A stretch of 64,000 nucleotides of DNA from Acidovorax sp. sic0104 (GCF_019219095.1 NZ_JAHUWH010000002.1:372001-436000), one strand, 5' to 3'; positions 7,290-16,294 are shown, numbered from the stretch's first letter. A program made the numbers and translations. Notes: a model not told the origin generated them from the sequence alone.

Positions 7290-8225
7290 TCAGGCATTCA
7301 CGGCCCGCAGCACATACCCGATGCGCGGAAAGTGCACATGCACCGTGCCTGCGCGCGGGTCGGTGCGGCGCAGGGTGTAGCGGGTGCGGGTGGCAGCGAT
7401 CAGCTCGCCCTCGGTCGGCTCGGTGCCAAAGCTCTCGGCGGCGATGGCGACCTGCGACCCCAGCGGAATGCCGTGCTCGTCCTGGAACATGTCGTCCATC
7501 AGCGGCAGCGGCTCAGCGCCCGCCGCCACGGTAATGGCGTCCTCAGCAGCGAACTTCTCCATGCGCCCATGGCCCAGGGCTGCGATGCGGTCCATCCATT
7601 CGGGCACCGCGGGCGTGGCTGCGAAGATGTCGGCCATCACCGGCACGCACTGGCGCGTGAACCACAGAGGGTGGTAGGCGGCGAAGTCCGCGAGGCACGG
7701 CTCGGCGCCGAACAGGAAGTCGTGCTCCTCGGCCATGTGTGCGATGCGGCGCAGGTACGAGCGGTAGGCGGCAGTGGCGTCTGCGGGGCGCAGGCGCTGC
7801 ATGCCGGCGCTCATTTCGCGCCTGTCTTCGCTGAAGGCCTGGGCCACGGCGGGCGGCAGGTTGGCAAACATCGCCGATGCCCCCTTGGGCTGCAGGTTGT
7901 AGGCCATGGCCGCCCAGAACAGGCTGCTGTCGGCCCACTGCGCGAACACCCGGGCCACACCCTTCAGGTGCGGCGGGTACAGAACGGGCTCGGGCTGCTC
8001 GTGCTCCAGCACGTCGCAGATCAGGGCGGAGTCGCAGTAGATGTCGGCACCGATCTGCAGGAACGGCGTCTTGCGGTAGCCGCCCGTGAGCGCGACCACA
8101 TCGGGCTTGGGCGCGATGCTGGGGATGATCACGGACTTCCAGGCCAGCTTCTTGAAGCCCAGCACCAGGCGGATCTTTTCGGAAAACGGCGAAGAGGGGT
8201 AGTGGTGCAGGATGAGATGGGACAT
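7290..8225 (-). CDS. Glutathione S-transferase-like protein with extra C-terminal region
   Basis: 311 residues. The N-terminal thioredoxin-like GST domain (about 1-80) shows LILHHYPSSPFSEKIRLVL and the cis-Pro/SNAIL-like region RKTPFLQIGADIYCDSALI. A helical C-terminal GST domain follows to about residue 225 (LFGAEPCLADFAAYHPLWF). A further 80 residues of beta-rich sequence (GIPLGSQVAIAAESFGTEP to the end) go beyond the usual 200-230 residue GST. Glutathione binding is expected and the substrate is unknown. It precedes aidB in the same direction with 24 bp between them. Confidence 0.85.
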   Translation of the reverse strand: MSHLILHHYPSSPFSEKIRLVLGFKKLAWKSVIIPSIAPKPDVVALTGGYRKTPFLQIGADIYCDSALICDVLEHEQPEPVLYPPHLKGVARVFAQWADSSLFWAAMAYNLQPKGASAMFANLPPAVAQAFSEDRREMSAGMQRLRPADATAAYRSYLRRIAHMAEEHDFLFGAEPCLADFAAYHPLWFTRQCVPVMADIFAATPAVPEWMDRIAALGHGRMEKFAAEDAITVAAGAEPLPLMDDMFQDEHGIPLGSQVAIAAESFGTEPTEGELIAATRTRYTLRRTDPRAGTVHVHFPRIGYVLRAVNA

Positions 8226-8249
8226 CGGGATCTCCGCAAAAAAGGGGGG

Positions 8250-9935
8250 TCAGGCAGGCAGTGCCCGGCTCAACAGCAAATCGAAGTCGACGTTCGCACC
8301 CAGGGTGCCGAAGCTGTAGCCCCAGTCGCCGGCAAGGCGCGAATCGCAGAACGCCGCGAACACGCCGGCGGGTGCGCTCTGGTACAGCAGCGCGGCCTGC
8401 ACGGCCAGGGCCACGTCCTGCGCCAGGCGTCGGGCCTCGGCCTCGGTGGTCATGGCGTCCACACGCAGGGGCAGCGCGCTGGCCAGGCGGTCGAGCGCCG
8501 GGTGGGCGCCGCGTGCGGGCGCGAGTTCGTCGGCCAGGGCTGCGGCGGTGTCGGCGCGGCGCACGGCGCGCAGCAGGTCCAGCGCCATGATGTTGCCGGC
8601 GCCTTCCCAGATGGAGTTGAGCGGCATCTCGCGGTAGATGCGGGCCATGGCGCCTTCACCGCCCTCTTCCACATAGCCGTTGCCGCCCAGGCATTCCATG
8701 GCCTCCTGCGCGAACACGCTGCCGCGCTTGCACACCCAGAACTTGGCCACGGGCGTGAGCAGGCGTGCCATGACGGCGTCGTGCTCGCTATGGGCCTTCT
8801 TGTCGAAGGCACTGGCCAGGCGGATGGACAGCGCGGTGGCCGCTTCGCTTTCCAGCGCCAGGTCGGCCAGCACATTGCGCATGAGGGGTTGCTCGATCAG
8901 CTTCTTGCCAAAGGCCGACCGCTGGCGCGTGTGGTGCAGCGCGATGGTCAGCGCCTGGCGCATGAGGCCGCTGGTGCCCAGGGCACAGTCCAGCCGCGTC
9001 ATGGTGCCCATCTCCAGGATCTGCGCCACGCCCCGGCCTTCGTCGCCCACGCGCCAGGCGGTCGCGTCGATGAACTCCACCTCGGAGCTCGCGTTGGCGT
9101 GGTTGCCCAGCTTGTCCTTCAGGCGCTGGATGCGGATGGTGTTGAGCGTGCCCTCCTTCCCGCCGGGCAGCACGCGCGGCAGGAAGAAGCAGGTCAGCCC
9201 GCCCGGGGCCTGCGCCAGAACCAGGAAGGCATCGCACATGGGCGCCGAGAAGAACCACTTGTGGCCCGTCAGGCGGTAGCGCGGGCCCCAGGCGTCCTCG
9301 CCGTCAGGCACGGCCTGCGTGGTGTTGGCACGCACGTCGGAGCCGCCCTGCTTTTCGGTCATGCCCATGCCCATGGTGAGCGCGGATTTCTGCGAGAACA
9401 ACGCCAGGCGCGGGTCGTATTGCGTGCTGGCCAGGCCCGCGCTCCAGTCGGCCCACACGGCGGTGTTGCCGCGCAGTGCTGGCGTGACCGCATAGCTCAT
9501 GGAGACCGGGCACAGCACCGACGGCTCGGCCTCGGTGAAGAGCATGAAACCGGCTGCGCGCTCGGTGTGGGCGTGCGCCGCGGCGTCGCCGGTACGCGAC
9601 CAGGGCGTGGCATGCAGCCCATGGCGCAGCGCGGCGCCGATGAGCGCGTGGTAGCTGGGGTGGAACTCCACCACGTCGGTGCGGTGGCCGAAACGGTCGT
9701 GCGTGCGCAGCTGCGGCTTGTGGGTGTTGGCCAGGCGCGCGTGGGTCTGCATCTCGGCCGAGCCCATCTCCGCGCCCAGGGCCGTGAGGCGGGCCAAGGG
9801 CAGCGCGGGGCTGTGCAGCCGCAGCGCATCCTGCAGCGGCTGGTTGGTGGTGAACAGGTTCACATCCGCCCAGGGCGTGCTCTGGTTGAACACGTCGTGG
9901 GTGCGGGCCAGGCTCGCAACAGGTGCAGTCGTCAT
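8250..9935 (-). CDS. aidB: AidB-type acyl-CoA dehydrogenase
   Basis: 561 residues from the ATG at 9935. It follows E. coli AidB closely along its length: the opening THDVFNQSTPW, SLCP-like VLCPVSMSYA, GMGMTEKQGGSDV, GHKWFFSAPMCDAFLV, ERLKDKLGN-like QRLKDKLGNHANASSEVEF, EAMECLGGNGY and REMPLNSIWEGAGNIMALD. AidB is an FAD flavoprotein with isovaleryl-CoA dehydrogenase activity and DNA binding, linked to the adaptive response to alkylation. The start overlaps the stop of the GNAT gene by four bases (ATGA). The open frame runs further upstream but enters that gene. Confidence 0.93.
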   Translation of the reverse strand: MTTAPVASLARTHDVFNQSTPWADVNLFTTNQPLQDALRLHSPALPLARLTALGAEMGSAEMQTHARLANTHKPQLRTHDRFGHRTDVVEFHPSYHALIGAALRHGLHATPWSRTGDAAAHAHTERAAGFMLFTEAEPSVLCPVSMSYAVTPALRGNTAVWADWSAGLASTQYDPRLALFSQKSALTMGMGMTEKQGGSDVRANTTQAVPDGEDAWGPRYRLTGHKWFFSAPMCDAFLVLAQAPGGLTCFFLPRVLPGGKEGTLNTIRIQRLKDKLGNHANASSEVEFIDATAWRVGDEGRGVAQILEMGTMTRLDCALGTSGLMRQALTIALHHTRQRSAFGKKLIEQPLMRNVLADLALESEAATALSIRLASAFDKKAHSEHDAVMARLLTPVAKFWVCKRGSVFAQEAMECLGGNGYVEEGGEGAMARIYREMPLNSIWEGAGNIMALDLLRAVRRADTAAALADELAPARGAHPALDRLASALPLRVDAMTTEAEARRLAQDVALAVQAALLYQSAPAGVFAAFCDSRLAGDWGYSFGTLGANVDFDLLLSRALPA

Positions 9936-10384
9936 GACGGGCTCCGCAGCATTTGGACGTGGGGGATGTCGTCTTCGAGATATTCGTCCGACACCGTGAC
10001 AAAACCCAGGCTGCCGTAGAAGCGCTGCAGATGCGCCTGCGCGCTGATGCGAATCGCGTGGCCGGGCCACGCCTCGGTGCAGCGCGCGATGCCCTCCTGC
10101 ATGAGCACGCGGCCCGTGCCATTGCCGCGCGCCTCCTTGGCGGTGACCACGCGGCCAATGGACGGCTCGGCGTAGTTCACGCCCGGGTCTGCCACGCGCA
10201 GGCAGGCTTGCAGCACGCCAGCGTCGTCGTAGCCCAGCAGGTGGTGCGACTTCTTGTCAGCGCCATCCGGGTCCTGATAGGGGCCCTGCTCCAGGATGAA
10301 CACCTTGCAGCGCAGGGCCAGGGCGTCATGCAGCGCGTGCACGCCCAGGTCGTCGAAGCGGGCCCAGACCCAACGGAGCGACAT
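9932..10384 (-). CDS. GNAT-family N-acetyltransferase (ElaA-like)
   Basis: 150 residues. Features of the ElaA branch of GNAT are ALRCKVFILEQGPYQDPDGAD near the N-terminus, the acetyl-CoA loop GRVVTAKEARGNGTGRVLM, and AQAHLQRFYGSLGF near the C-terminus. The substrate is unknown. It is coupled at both ends: its start shares one base with the stop of the upstream oxidoreductase (TGATG) and its stop overlaps the aidB start. The three genes therefore form one translational unit. Confidence 0.88.
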   Translation of the reverse strand: MSLRWVWARFDDLGVHALHDALALRCKVFILEQGPYQDPDGADKKSHHLLGYDDAGVLQACLRVADPGVNYAEPSIGRVVTAKEARGNGTGRVLMQEGIARCTEAWPGHAIRISAQAHLQRFYGSLGFVTVSDEYLEDDIPHVQMLRSPS

Positions 10385-11400
10385 CAGACCAGCTTGACCA
10401 GTTGCTTGCCGAAGTTCTTGCCCTTGAGCAGGCCGAGGAACGCTTCGGGTGCGGCGGCAATGCCATCCGCCACGGTCTCACGCGGGCGCAGCTTGCCGGT
10501 GCCGACCAGCGTGCCCAGCTCTTTGAGGGCCTCGGGCCAGACTTCCATGTGCTCGCTCACGATGAAGCCTTCGACCTTCATACGGTTGATGAGCATGAGC
10601 GCGGGGTTGGCCATGGGCAGCGGTGCACCGTCGTAGCCGGCGATCATTCCGCACAGGGCGATGCGGCTGAAGGCGTTCATGCGCAGCATCACGGCGTCCA
10701 TGATCCAGCCGCCCACGTTCTCGAAGTAGCCATCGATGCCGTTCGGGCAGGCTTCCTTCAGCGCCTTGGACATGGCCTTGACGTCGCCGTGCTGCTTGTA
10801 GTCGATGCAGGCGTCAAAGCCCAGTTCCTCCATGGCGTACTTGCATTTTTCAGCACCACCGGCAATGCCCACCGTGCGGCAGCCGCGCGCCTTGGCCAGC
10901 GCGGCAAACGCGCTGCCCACGGCGCCGGTGGCGGCGCTCACCACCACGGTGTCGCCCTCCTTCGGCGCAATGATCTTCACCAGGCCGTACCAGGCCGTCA
11001 CACCGGGCATGCCGACAGCGCCCAGGTAGTGCGACAGCGGCACATGGGCCGTGTCCACCTTGCGCAGCGCGCCGGGGGCATTGGCGTCGACCACGCTGTA
11101 CTCCTGCCAGCCGCCCATGCCCACCACCTTGTCGCCCACGGCGTACTTGGGGTGGCGGCTCTCGGCCACCTCACCCACGGTGCCGCCGATCATGACCTCG
11201 CCCAGGCCTTGCGACGCCGCGTAGCTCTTGCTCTCGTTCATGCGGCCACGCATGTACGGGTCCAGGCTCAGGTAGTGGTGGCGCACCAGCACCTGGCCGT
11301 CCTGCAGCGCAGGCGTATCGGTGGCGACCAGCTTGAAGTTGCTGGCCACGGCCTCGCCCTGGGGACGGTTGTCGAGAACGATTTGCTGATTGCGTGGCAT
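10384..11400 (-). CDS. Zinc-independent NADP-dependent MDR oxidoreductase (CurA/leukotriene B4 dehydrogenase-like)
   Basis: 338 residues of medium-chain reductase without the zinc ligands of alcohol dehydrogenases. The N-terminus PRNQQIVLDNRPQGEA, the SLDPYMRGRM motif, GAVGMPGVTAWYGL, the Rossmann motif VSAATGAVGS and GYFENVGG are typical of YncB/CurA enzymes that reduce the double bond of alpha,beta-unsaturated ketones with NADPH. The ribosome binding site AAGGAG is nine bases before the ATG. It is first in a coupled unit with the GNAT and aidB genes. Confidence 0.92.
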   Translation of the reverse strand: MPRNQQIVLDNRPQGEAVASNFKLVATDTPALQDGQVLVRHHYLSLDPYMRGRMNESKSYAASQGLGEVMIGGTVGEVAESRHPKYAVGDKVVGMGGWQEYSVVDANAPGALRKVDTAHVPLSHYLGAVGMPGVTAWYGLVKIIAPKEGDTVVVSAATGAVGSAFAALAKARGCRTVGIAGGAEKCKYAMEELGFDACIDYKQHGDVKAMSKALKEACPNGIDGYFENVGGWIMDAVMLRMNAFSRIALCGMIAGYDGAPLPMANPALMLINRMKVEGFIVSEHMEVWPEALKELGTLVGTGKLRPRETVADGIAAAPEAFLGLLKGKNFGKQLVKLV

Positions 11401-11420
11401 GGAAAACTCCTTGAACTATT

Positions 11421-11486
11421 TGCTACATTATTCATAGCTTTCATCGCTTACCCATCAAGCGATAGCAGCCATTTTTATTCAAATTT
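11421..11486. repeat. TGCTAT...CATAGCT...GCTT dispersed repeat
   Basis: TGCTACATTATTCATAGCTT is followed by TCATCGCTTACCCATCAAGC and an AT-rich tail, as in the copy at 49408-49474. It occupies most of the gap between the thioesterase and the oxidoreductase genes. Confidence 0.8.
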
Positions 11487-11495
11487 CCGGCAATC

Positions 11496-11999
11496 TCAAT
11501 CGGTGGAGATCACCTTGAGCCCGTGGGTGCTGCGGCCGTCCACCGGCAGGCGCTTGACGTACTTGAAGGTGCCGGTGGCATGGCTGCAGACCTTGCCTTG
11601 CGCGTCGTACACCGTGCCTTCGGTGAAGGCCATGGTGGCGGTGCGGTGGATGAGCCGCCCCTTGGCCACCAGCGGGCCACGGGCGGGCTGCATGAAGCTG
11701 GTCTTCATCTCGATGGTGACAACACCCATGTCAGGCGTCTCGCTGCGCGCGGCCGTGGCCATGGTCACATCCAGCAGCGTCATCGACGCGCCGCCGTGGG
11801 TCACGTCGAACGAATTCAGGTGCTCGGGCCTGGCTTCGTAGCGCAACTCGGATTCACCCTTCTCCATGCGGTGCAGGGTAAAGCCAAGGTGGCTGACAAA
11901 GGGGATCTCGACACCAAATTTCAGCACGGGCAACTCCAGGTTTTGTAGGGAGGCAAAAGCATACGCCTTCGCCTGCCACAGCGGCACAACCCCGGGCAT
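11496..11999 (-). CDS. PaaI/hotdog-fold thioesterase
   Basis: 167 residues from the ATG at 11999; an in-frame ATG at 12038 is also possible. Residues about 60-150 form a hotdog fold with LNSFDVTHGGASMTLLDVTMA, the typical His-Gly-Gly plus downstream Asp arrangement of acyl-CoA thioesterases, and VVTIEMKTSFMQPA. It probably releases free acid from an acyl-CoA, perhaps rescuing CoA during the adjacent degradation pathway. The ribosome binding site is weak for either start. It is separated from the following SDR by 66 bp. Confidence 0.82.
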   Translation of the reverse strand: MPGVVPLWQAKAYAFASLQNLELPVLKFGVEIPFVSHLGFTLHRMEKGESELRYEARPEHLNSFDVTHGGASMTLLDVTMATAARSETPDMGVVTIEMKTSFMQPARGPLVAKGRLIHRTATMAFTEGTVYDAQGKVCSHATGTFKYVKRLPVDGRSTHGLKVISTD

Positions 12000-12065
12000 G
12001 GCGAGGACATCAAGTCCACCGCCAGCACCAGCCTGCACGCCGCGCAGGCGTGCAGCCGGGGGCCA

Positions 12066-12857
12066 TCAGCCCCCGGTGACGATGCTCACGCCGCCGTCCA
12101 CCGCCAGCCACTGGCCGGTGATGTGCTTGCCCGCGTCCGACGCATACAGCGCGCAAAGGCCTTTCAGGTCCTCGTCGTCGCCCAGGCGGCCCAGCGGCGC
12201 GTGCGCGGCCAGGGCTTCCTCGCCCATGGCCTTCAGGGTACCCACCGTCATCTTGCTCGGGAAGAAGCCCGGGCAGATGGCATTGACGCGGATGTTGTAC
12301 TTGCCCCATTCAGCGGCCAACGCGCGGGTGAAGTTGATCACCGCGCCCTTGGATGTGTTGTAGGCGATGGTGTTCATGCCCTTGGGGTTGCCGCCCAGGC
12401 CCGCGATGGACGCCACGTTGATGATGCTGCCGCTGCGGCGCGCGATCATGCTGTGCTTGGCGATGTGCTGGCTCAGGATGAAATAGCCGCGCACGTTCAG
12501 GTTCATCACCTTGTCCCACGCGTCCACGGGGTGGTCTTCGGCGGGGGCGCCCCAGGCGGCGCCAGCGTTGTTCACCAGGATGTCCACGTGGCCCAGGCGC
12601 TCCAGGGTTTCATCGGCCAGGCGGCGGATGTCGGCCTCGTTGGCGCAGTCGGCGGCGATCCAGCGGGCGTCGATGCCGGCGGCCTGCAGGTCGGCGGCGG
12701 CTTCTTCCAGGTCGGACGCCTTGCGCGAGCTGAGCACGATCTTGGCGCCCGCCTCGCCCAGCGAGTGGGCCAGTTGCAGGCCCAGGCCGCGCGAGCCGCC
12801 AGTCACGAGGGCCGTCTTGCCGGTCAGGTCAAACAGTTGCTGGATGGTGCGGGTCAT
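12066..12857 (-). CDS. SDR-family oxidoreductase (gluconate 5-dehydrogenase-like)
   Basis: 263 residues. TGGSRGLG is at residues 19-26, NNAG is near 94, the catalytic Ser is in NVASIAG, and YNTSK supplies Tyr and Lys. The C-terminus ends in ITGQWLAVDGGVS, the usual subunit-interface segment. Closest in appearance to gluconate 5-dehydrogenase/3-oxoacyl reductase-type SDRs. The surrounding acyl-CoA genes make a 3-hydroxyacyl or alcohol substrate plausible, but this is inference. The ribosome binding site is AAGGAGAC. Confidence 0.9.
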   Translation of the reverse strand: MTRTIQQLFDLTGKTALVTGGSRGLGLQLAHSLGEAGAKIVLSSRKASDLEEAAADLQAAGIDARWIAADCANEADIRRLADETLERLGHVDILVNNAGAAWGAPAEDHPVDAWDKVMNLNVRGYFILSQHIAKHSMIARRSGSIINVASIAGLGGNPKGMNTIAYNTSKGAVINFTRALAAEWGKYNIRVNAICPGFFPSKMTVGTLKAMGEEALAAHAPLGRLGDDEDLKGLCALYASDAGKHITGQWLAVDGGVSIVTGG

Positions 12858-13032
12858 GGGTTGTGTCTCCTTGGGTTATCGATCAGTGATCAGCGGTGAG
12901 GGGCCGTAGAGGCTGCCGCGCAGGGCGCGCAACCGTCGGCAGCGAACAGGGGCAACGCGATGATTGTGCGACGCAACGCGACTATTGCGTACCACAGGGT
13001 GTCGCGCTGGTGTCGCGCGCCCGGCAGGGCGT

Positions 13033-13242
13033 TCACGGCGCGGAGTCCGCCCGCAAACGCGAGCGCACGCCGATCAGCACCAGCCCCGCCACCGCTGCCA
13101 GCCCACCCACGGCAGCGAGGCTCCAGCCCAGCGCGTCGTCGGTGCGGGCCGTCGCAATGCCCACGGTGAGCGTGAGCAGGCCGCCATAGATCAGCGCCCA
13201 GATGAGTTGGTGCAGGCGCTGCAGAGTGCGTGGCGCGGCCAT
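13033..13242 (-). CDS. Small two-TM membrane protein, unknown
   Basis: 69 residues from the ATG at 13242 (MAAPRTLQRLHQLIWALIYG). There are two hydrophobic segments, about 14-30 and 40-57, with a basic C-terminal tail (RSRLRADSAP). The start lies two bases after the stop of the upstream acyl-CoA dehydrogenase, so translation is probably coupled. I do not recognise a family. It is often the case in such operons that a small membrane partner accompanies a dehydrogenase, but no function can be assigned. The 175 bp to the next gene downstream holds nothing I can identify. Confidence 0.65.
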   Translation of the reverse strand: MAAPRTLQRLHQLIWALIYGGLLTLTVGIATARTDDALGWSLAAVGGLAAVAGLVLIGVRSRLRADSAP

Positions 13243-13244
13243 GG

Positions 13245-15098
13245 TCAGAACGCGTCTTCCGGAAAGCTCGCGCAGGTCGCATCGCGCGTGCTCACCACCT
13301 GCAGCCAGGCGCCGATTTTCGGCAGCTCGTAATGGAAGAAGTAGCGCATGGCGCCCATGCGGCCCACGCTCGCGGGGCGCGTGAGGTCGGCATCCTGGGC
13401 CAGCGTGGCCAGGGCCAGGTCCAGCCACATCCAGGCCAGCACCGTGTGGCCAAAGGCCTGCATGTAGGGCACGGCATTGGCCAGCGCGTCGGCCGGCTGG
13501 CCCGTGGCCCAGGCAGCCTTGGTGGCGGCGCCCACCTGCTGCAGGGCGGCACCCAGCGCATTGGCATGCGCGGCCAGCGCGGGCACCTGGATCGCGCGCT
13601 CGATGGTGGCGTTGATGCGCCCGGCCAGCAGTGTGAGGCCACGCCCGCCTTCCATCAGCACCTTGCGGCCCAGCAGGTCCATGGCCTGGATGCCGTGGGT
13701 GCCTTCATGGATCATGTTCAGGCGGTTGTCGCGCCAGTACTGCTCCACCGGAAAGTCGCGCGTGTAGCCGTAGCCGCCGTGGATCTGGATGGCCAGCGAG
13801 TTGGCTTCCAGGCAGAACTCGCTGGGCCAGCTCTTGGCGATGGGCGTGAGCACTTCGAGCAGCAACCGCGCTTCGTCGGCCGAGGCCGTGTCACCGGTGT
13901 GCTGCTCGTCCACCAGCTTCGCGCAGAACAGGTTGAGCGCCAGCGCCCCTTCTCCGTACGACTTCTGGGCCAGCAGCATGCGCTTGACGTCGGCGTGCTC
14001 GATGATGCGCACCTGAGGCTGGGCTGCATCCTTGACCACCGCTGCGGCGCCATCCTTCGGGCCTTGCACCGGGCGGCCCTGAGGCCGGTTCTTCGCGTAG
14101 TCCAGGCTGGCGTAGTAACCCGCCAGGCCGAGCATGGTGGCGGCCATGCCAATGCCGATGCGGGCCTCGTTCATCATGTGGAACATGCAGGCCAGGCCCT
14201 TGCCCGGCTGGCCCACCAGGTAGCCCACGGCACCGGCCTGCCCGCCCACCGGGAACTTGCCTTCGCCAAAATTGAGCAGCGTGTTCGTGGTGCCGCGCCA
14301 GCCGAGCTTGTGGTTCAGGCCCGCCAGCGCCACGTCGTTGCGCTCGCCGGTCAGTTGGCCCTGTGCATCGACCATTTTCTTGGGCACGATGAACAGCGAG
14401 ATGCCGCGCGTGCCCGGCACCAGCTTGCCGTCCGGCCCCGGGATCTTGGCCAGCACCAGGTGCACGATATTCTCGGTCAGCTCATGGTCGCCCGAGCTGA
14501 TCCACATCTTGTTGCCCGTCAGGCGGTAGCGCGGGCCCAGCGGGTCGGATTCGAAGTCGGCACCATCGGGCACGGCGCGCGTGGCCACGTCCGACAGGGA
14601 CGAGCCCGCCTGCGGCTCGGACAAACACATGGTGCCCGACCAGCGGCCGTTGAATTCATTGAGCGCGAACACCTCTTTCTGCAGCGCCGTGCCGTGCGCC
14701 ATCAGCAGGTTTGCATTGCCCGAGGTGAGCAGGTTGGAGCCGATGCTGATCGACGCCACCGCGAAGAAGCTGTTGGCCGCGGCCTCCACGGCATAGGGCA
14801 GCTGCATGCCGCCGATCTCATAGTCCTGCGCGGCCGACAGCAGGCCCGATTCCGCGTAGGCCTTGCGGGCCTCGTAGGTGGCCTGGGGCAAGATGACCTT
14901 CTCGCCATCGAAGTGCGGCTCTTCGGTATCGACCGTGCGGTTGAACGGCGCGTACTTCTCGCGCGCGATGCGCTCGCAGGTGTCCAGCACCGCGTCGAAG
15001 GTCTCGCGCGAATGGTCGGCGAAGCGCTCGCGGGCCGAGAGGCTCTCTGCGGAGAGCCAGTCGTAGAGCAGGAAGTCGAGGGTGGAACGCAGGGTCAT
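13245..15098 (-). CDS. Long acyl-CoA dehydrogenase (DmdC/FadE-like, 617 aa)
   Basis: 617 residues from the ATG at 15098, which has an AAGGAGACC ribosome binding site. The ACAD core is visible: MCLSEPQAGSSLSDV (FAD contact), RYRLTGNKMWISSGDHE, LGWRGTTNTLLNFG, the IHGGYGYTRDFPVEQYWRD segment and IHEGTHGIQAMDLLGRK, where the Glu of HEGTHGIQA is the likely catalytic base. An N-terminal extension and a C-terminal helical domain of about 130 residues make it longer than the ~390-residue enzymes, as in 3-methylmercaptopropionyl-CoA dehydrogenase (DmdC) and related ACADs. Substrate chain length is not readable. It is co-directional with the thiolase and FadB-like genes. Confidence 0.92.
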   Translation of the reverse strand: MTLRSTLDFLLYDWLSAESLSARERFADHSRETFDAVLDTCERIAREKYAPFNRTVDTEEPHFDGEKVILPQATYEARKAYAESGLLSAAQDYEIGGMQLPYAVEAAANSFFAVASISIGSNLLTSGNANLLMAHGTALQKEVFALNEFNGRWSGTMCLSEPQAGSSLSDVATRAVPDGADFESDPLGPRYRLTGNKMWISSGDHELTENIVHLVLAKIPGPDGKLVPGTRGISLFIVPKKMVDAQGQLTGERNDVALAGLNHKLGWRGTTNTLLNFGEGKFPVGGQAGAVGYLVGQPGKGLACMFHMMNEARIGIGMAATMLGLAGYYASLDYAKNRPQGRPVQGPKDGAAAVVKDAAQPQVRIIEHADVKRMLLAQKSYGEGALALNLFCAKLVDEQHTGDTASADEARLLLEVLTPIAKSWPSEFCLEANSLAIQIHGGYGYTRDFPVEQYWRDNRLNMIHEGTHGIQAMDLLGRKVLMEGGRGLTLLAGRINATIERAIQVPALAAHANALGAALQQVGAATKAAWATGQPADALANAVPYMQAFGHTVLAWMWLDLALATLAQDADLTRPASVGRMGAMRYFFHYELPKIGAWLQVVSTRDATCASFPEDAF

Positions 15099-15147
15099 GA
15101 GGTCTCCTTGAGTGCGGCCTGCCCCGGCCTCCTGCGCCAGGCGCAGG

Positions 15148-15621
15148 TCAGCGTGCGGGCAGCGCGATGTTCTTGAAACACCAGTAGTCCAGGTCCGAAT
15201 CGGGCCGGGGCTGGCAGCTGGCCTCTCCGAGCTGCAGGCGCTTGGCACCGGCAGGGAGTGGCGGGAAAGTGATCTTCAGAAACTTGGTGCGGCCGGGCTT
15301 GATGATGTCCATCTTGCCGCCGCACAGCGAAAGGCCGCCGATGGTGCGCTGGGGCAGCACGGTGCCGCTGTCCAGGTCCTTGAGCGTGAAGGCCTCGGTC
15401 GAACCCGTGGGCTGGGCGCAGGCTTCAAAGGTTTCGCTGGTGGTGTTCTTCAGGAGCAGCGTGACACGGGTCTGCTGGGCATCGAGCACGATCTCCTGCA
15501 GCACCACGTCGGCATCCGTCTCCAGCGGCTGCAGCAGCTTGAAGCTCTGTGCATGGGCTCCGCAGGCCACGGCCAGCGCCGAGAGTGCGGTGAAAAAGCG
15601 GAGGAATGAAATGCGGCGCAT
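15148..15621 (-). CDS. Secreted protein of unknown function
   Basis: 157 residues from the ATG at 15621. A Sec signal peptide is clear (RRISFLRFFTALSALAVACGAHAQS, cleavage near residue 25). The mature part is beta-rich, with four cysteines (EACAQ, LSLCGG, EASCQ, DYWCF) that could form two disulfides in the periplasm. There is no family I recognise. It sits between the acyl-CoA dehydrogenase and a thioesterase; the 190 bp upstream contains no gene. Confidence 0.75.
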   Translation of the reverse strand: MRRISFLRFFTALSALAVACGAHAQSFKLLQPLETDADVVLQEIVLDAQQTRVTLLLKNTTSETFEACAQPTGSTEAFTLKDLDSGTVLPQRTIGGLSLCGGKMDIIKPGRTKFLKITFPPLPAGAKRLQLGEASCQPRPDSDLDYWCFKNIALPAR

Positions 15622-15814
15622 GGAATGGTCCGGTGAAGGGAAAGGTAGGAAAAAGGAGTGCCACGGCACCAGGCTGGCCTGGGTGCCGCGCGGATTCTGC
15701 CCGCCAAGCCGCCGCCGGCTCGCGCCACCCGCTTCCACAAGGCAACAATTTGTAGCCCTTCCTTCACCCTCCTGTCGCTGCATCATTCACGGTGTTGGTG
15801 TCTGCGCAAGATGC

Positions 15815-16294
15815 TCAGCCGGCCTGCGATGTACTGGCAGGCAGCGCGGCGATCGTGCCCTGCGCCACGGCGCAGAGCTTTTCCTGTCCGTCTGCCTGCA
15901 CCGCGTACACGTCACAGCGGCACACCGCTTGGCTCTTGCCATGGTGCACGGCCTCGGCACGGGCCACCAGCCGCTCACCCACAGCCGGGCGCAGGTAGTT
16001 GACCTTGAACTCGGACGTGACCACCGGCACCTGCATGGCCGTGCCACCGGCATAGGTGAGCGCGTTGTCGGCCAGGTAGCTCACCACCCCGCCGTGCGCA
16101 AACCCATGCTGCTGGCGCAACTGCGGCGTGAGCGCCAGGCCCAGCTCGCAACGCCCCGGCGACAGCGACAGCAGCTCGGCCCCCAGCAGCACGCTGAAGG
16201 GCTGGTTGGCCAGCACCTGCCGGCCGAGTTCCAGAAAGGCCTCAGGCGAGACCGTGCCTTCACTTCGCATGTCGGTGGGGCGCCCAGAGGCCAT
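15815..16294 (-). CDS. PaaI-family hotdog thioesterase
   Basis: 159 residues. The hotdog core shows QLRQQHGFAHGGVVSYLADNALTYAG, with His-Gly-Gly and a following Asp as in PaaI/YbgC-like acyl-CoA thioesterases, then TSEFKVNYLRPAVGE. The start could be at 16294 or at the internal ATG at 16270 (MRSEGTV). It lies three bases downstream of the thiolase stop, so it is in the same operon. It probably hydrolyses intermediates or dead-end acyl-CoAs. Confidence 0.85.
   Translation of the reverse strand: MASGRPTDMRSEGTVSPEAFLELGRQVLANQPFSVLLGAELLSLSPGRCELGLALTPQLRQQHGFAHGGVVSYLADNALTYAGGTAMQVPVVTSEFKVNYLRPAVGERLVARAEAVHHGKSQAVCRCDVYAVQADGQEKLCAVAQGTIAALPASTSQAG

Noticed and set aside
7332-10019. 895-codon plus-strand open frame
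   Set aside because: It lies antisense to the GST, aidB and GNAT genes, which have clear family motifs. The translation is His/Gly/Arg-rich and low-complexity, typical of a shadow frame in high-GC DNA.
13230-15176. 648-codon plus-strand open frame
   Set aside because: It is antisense to the acyl-CoA dehydrogenase; composition and lack of motifs mark it as a shadow.
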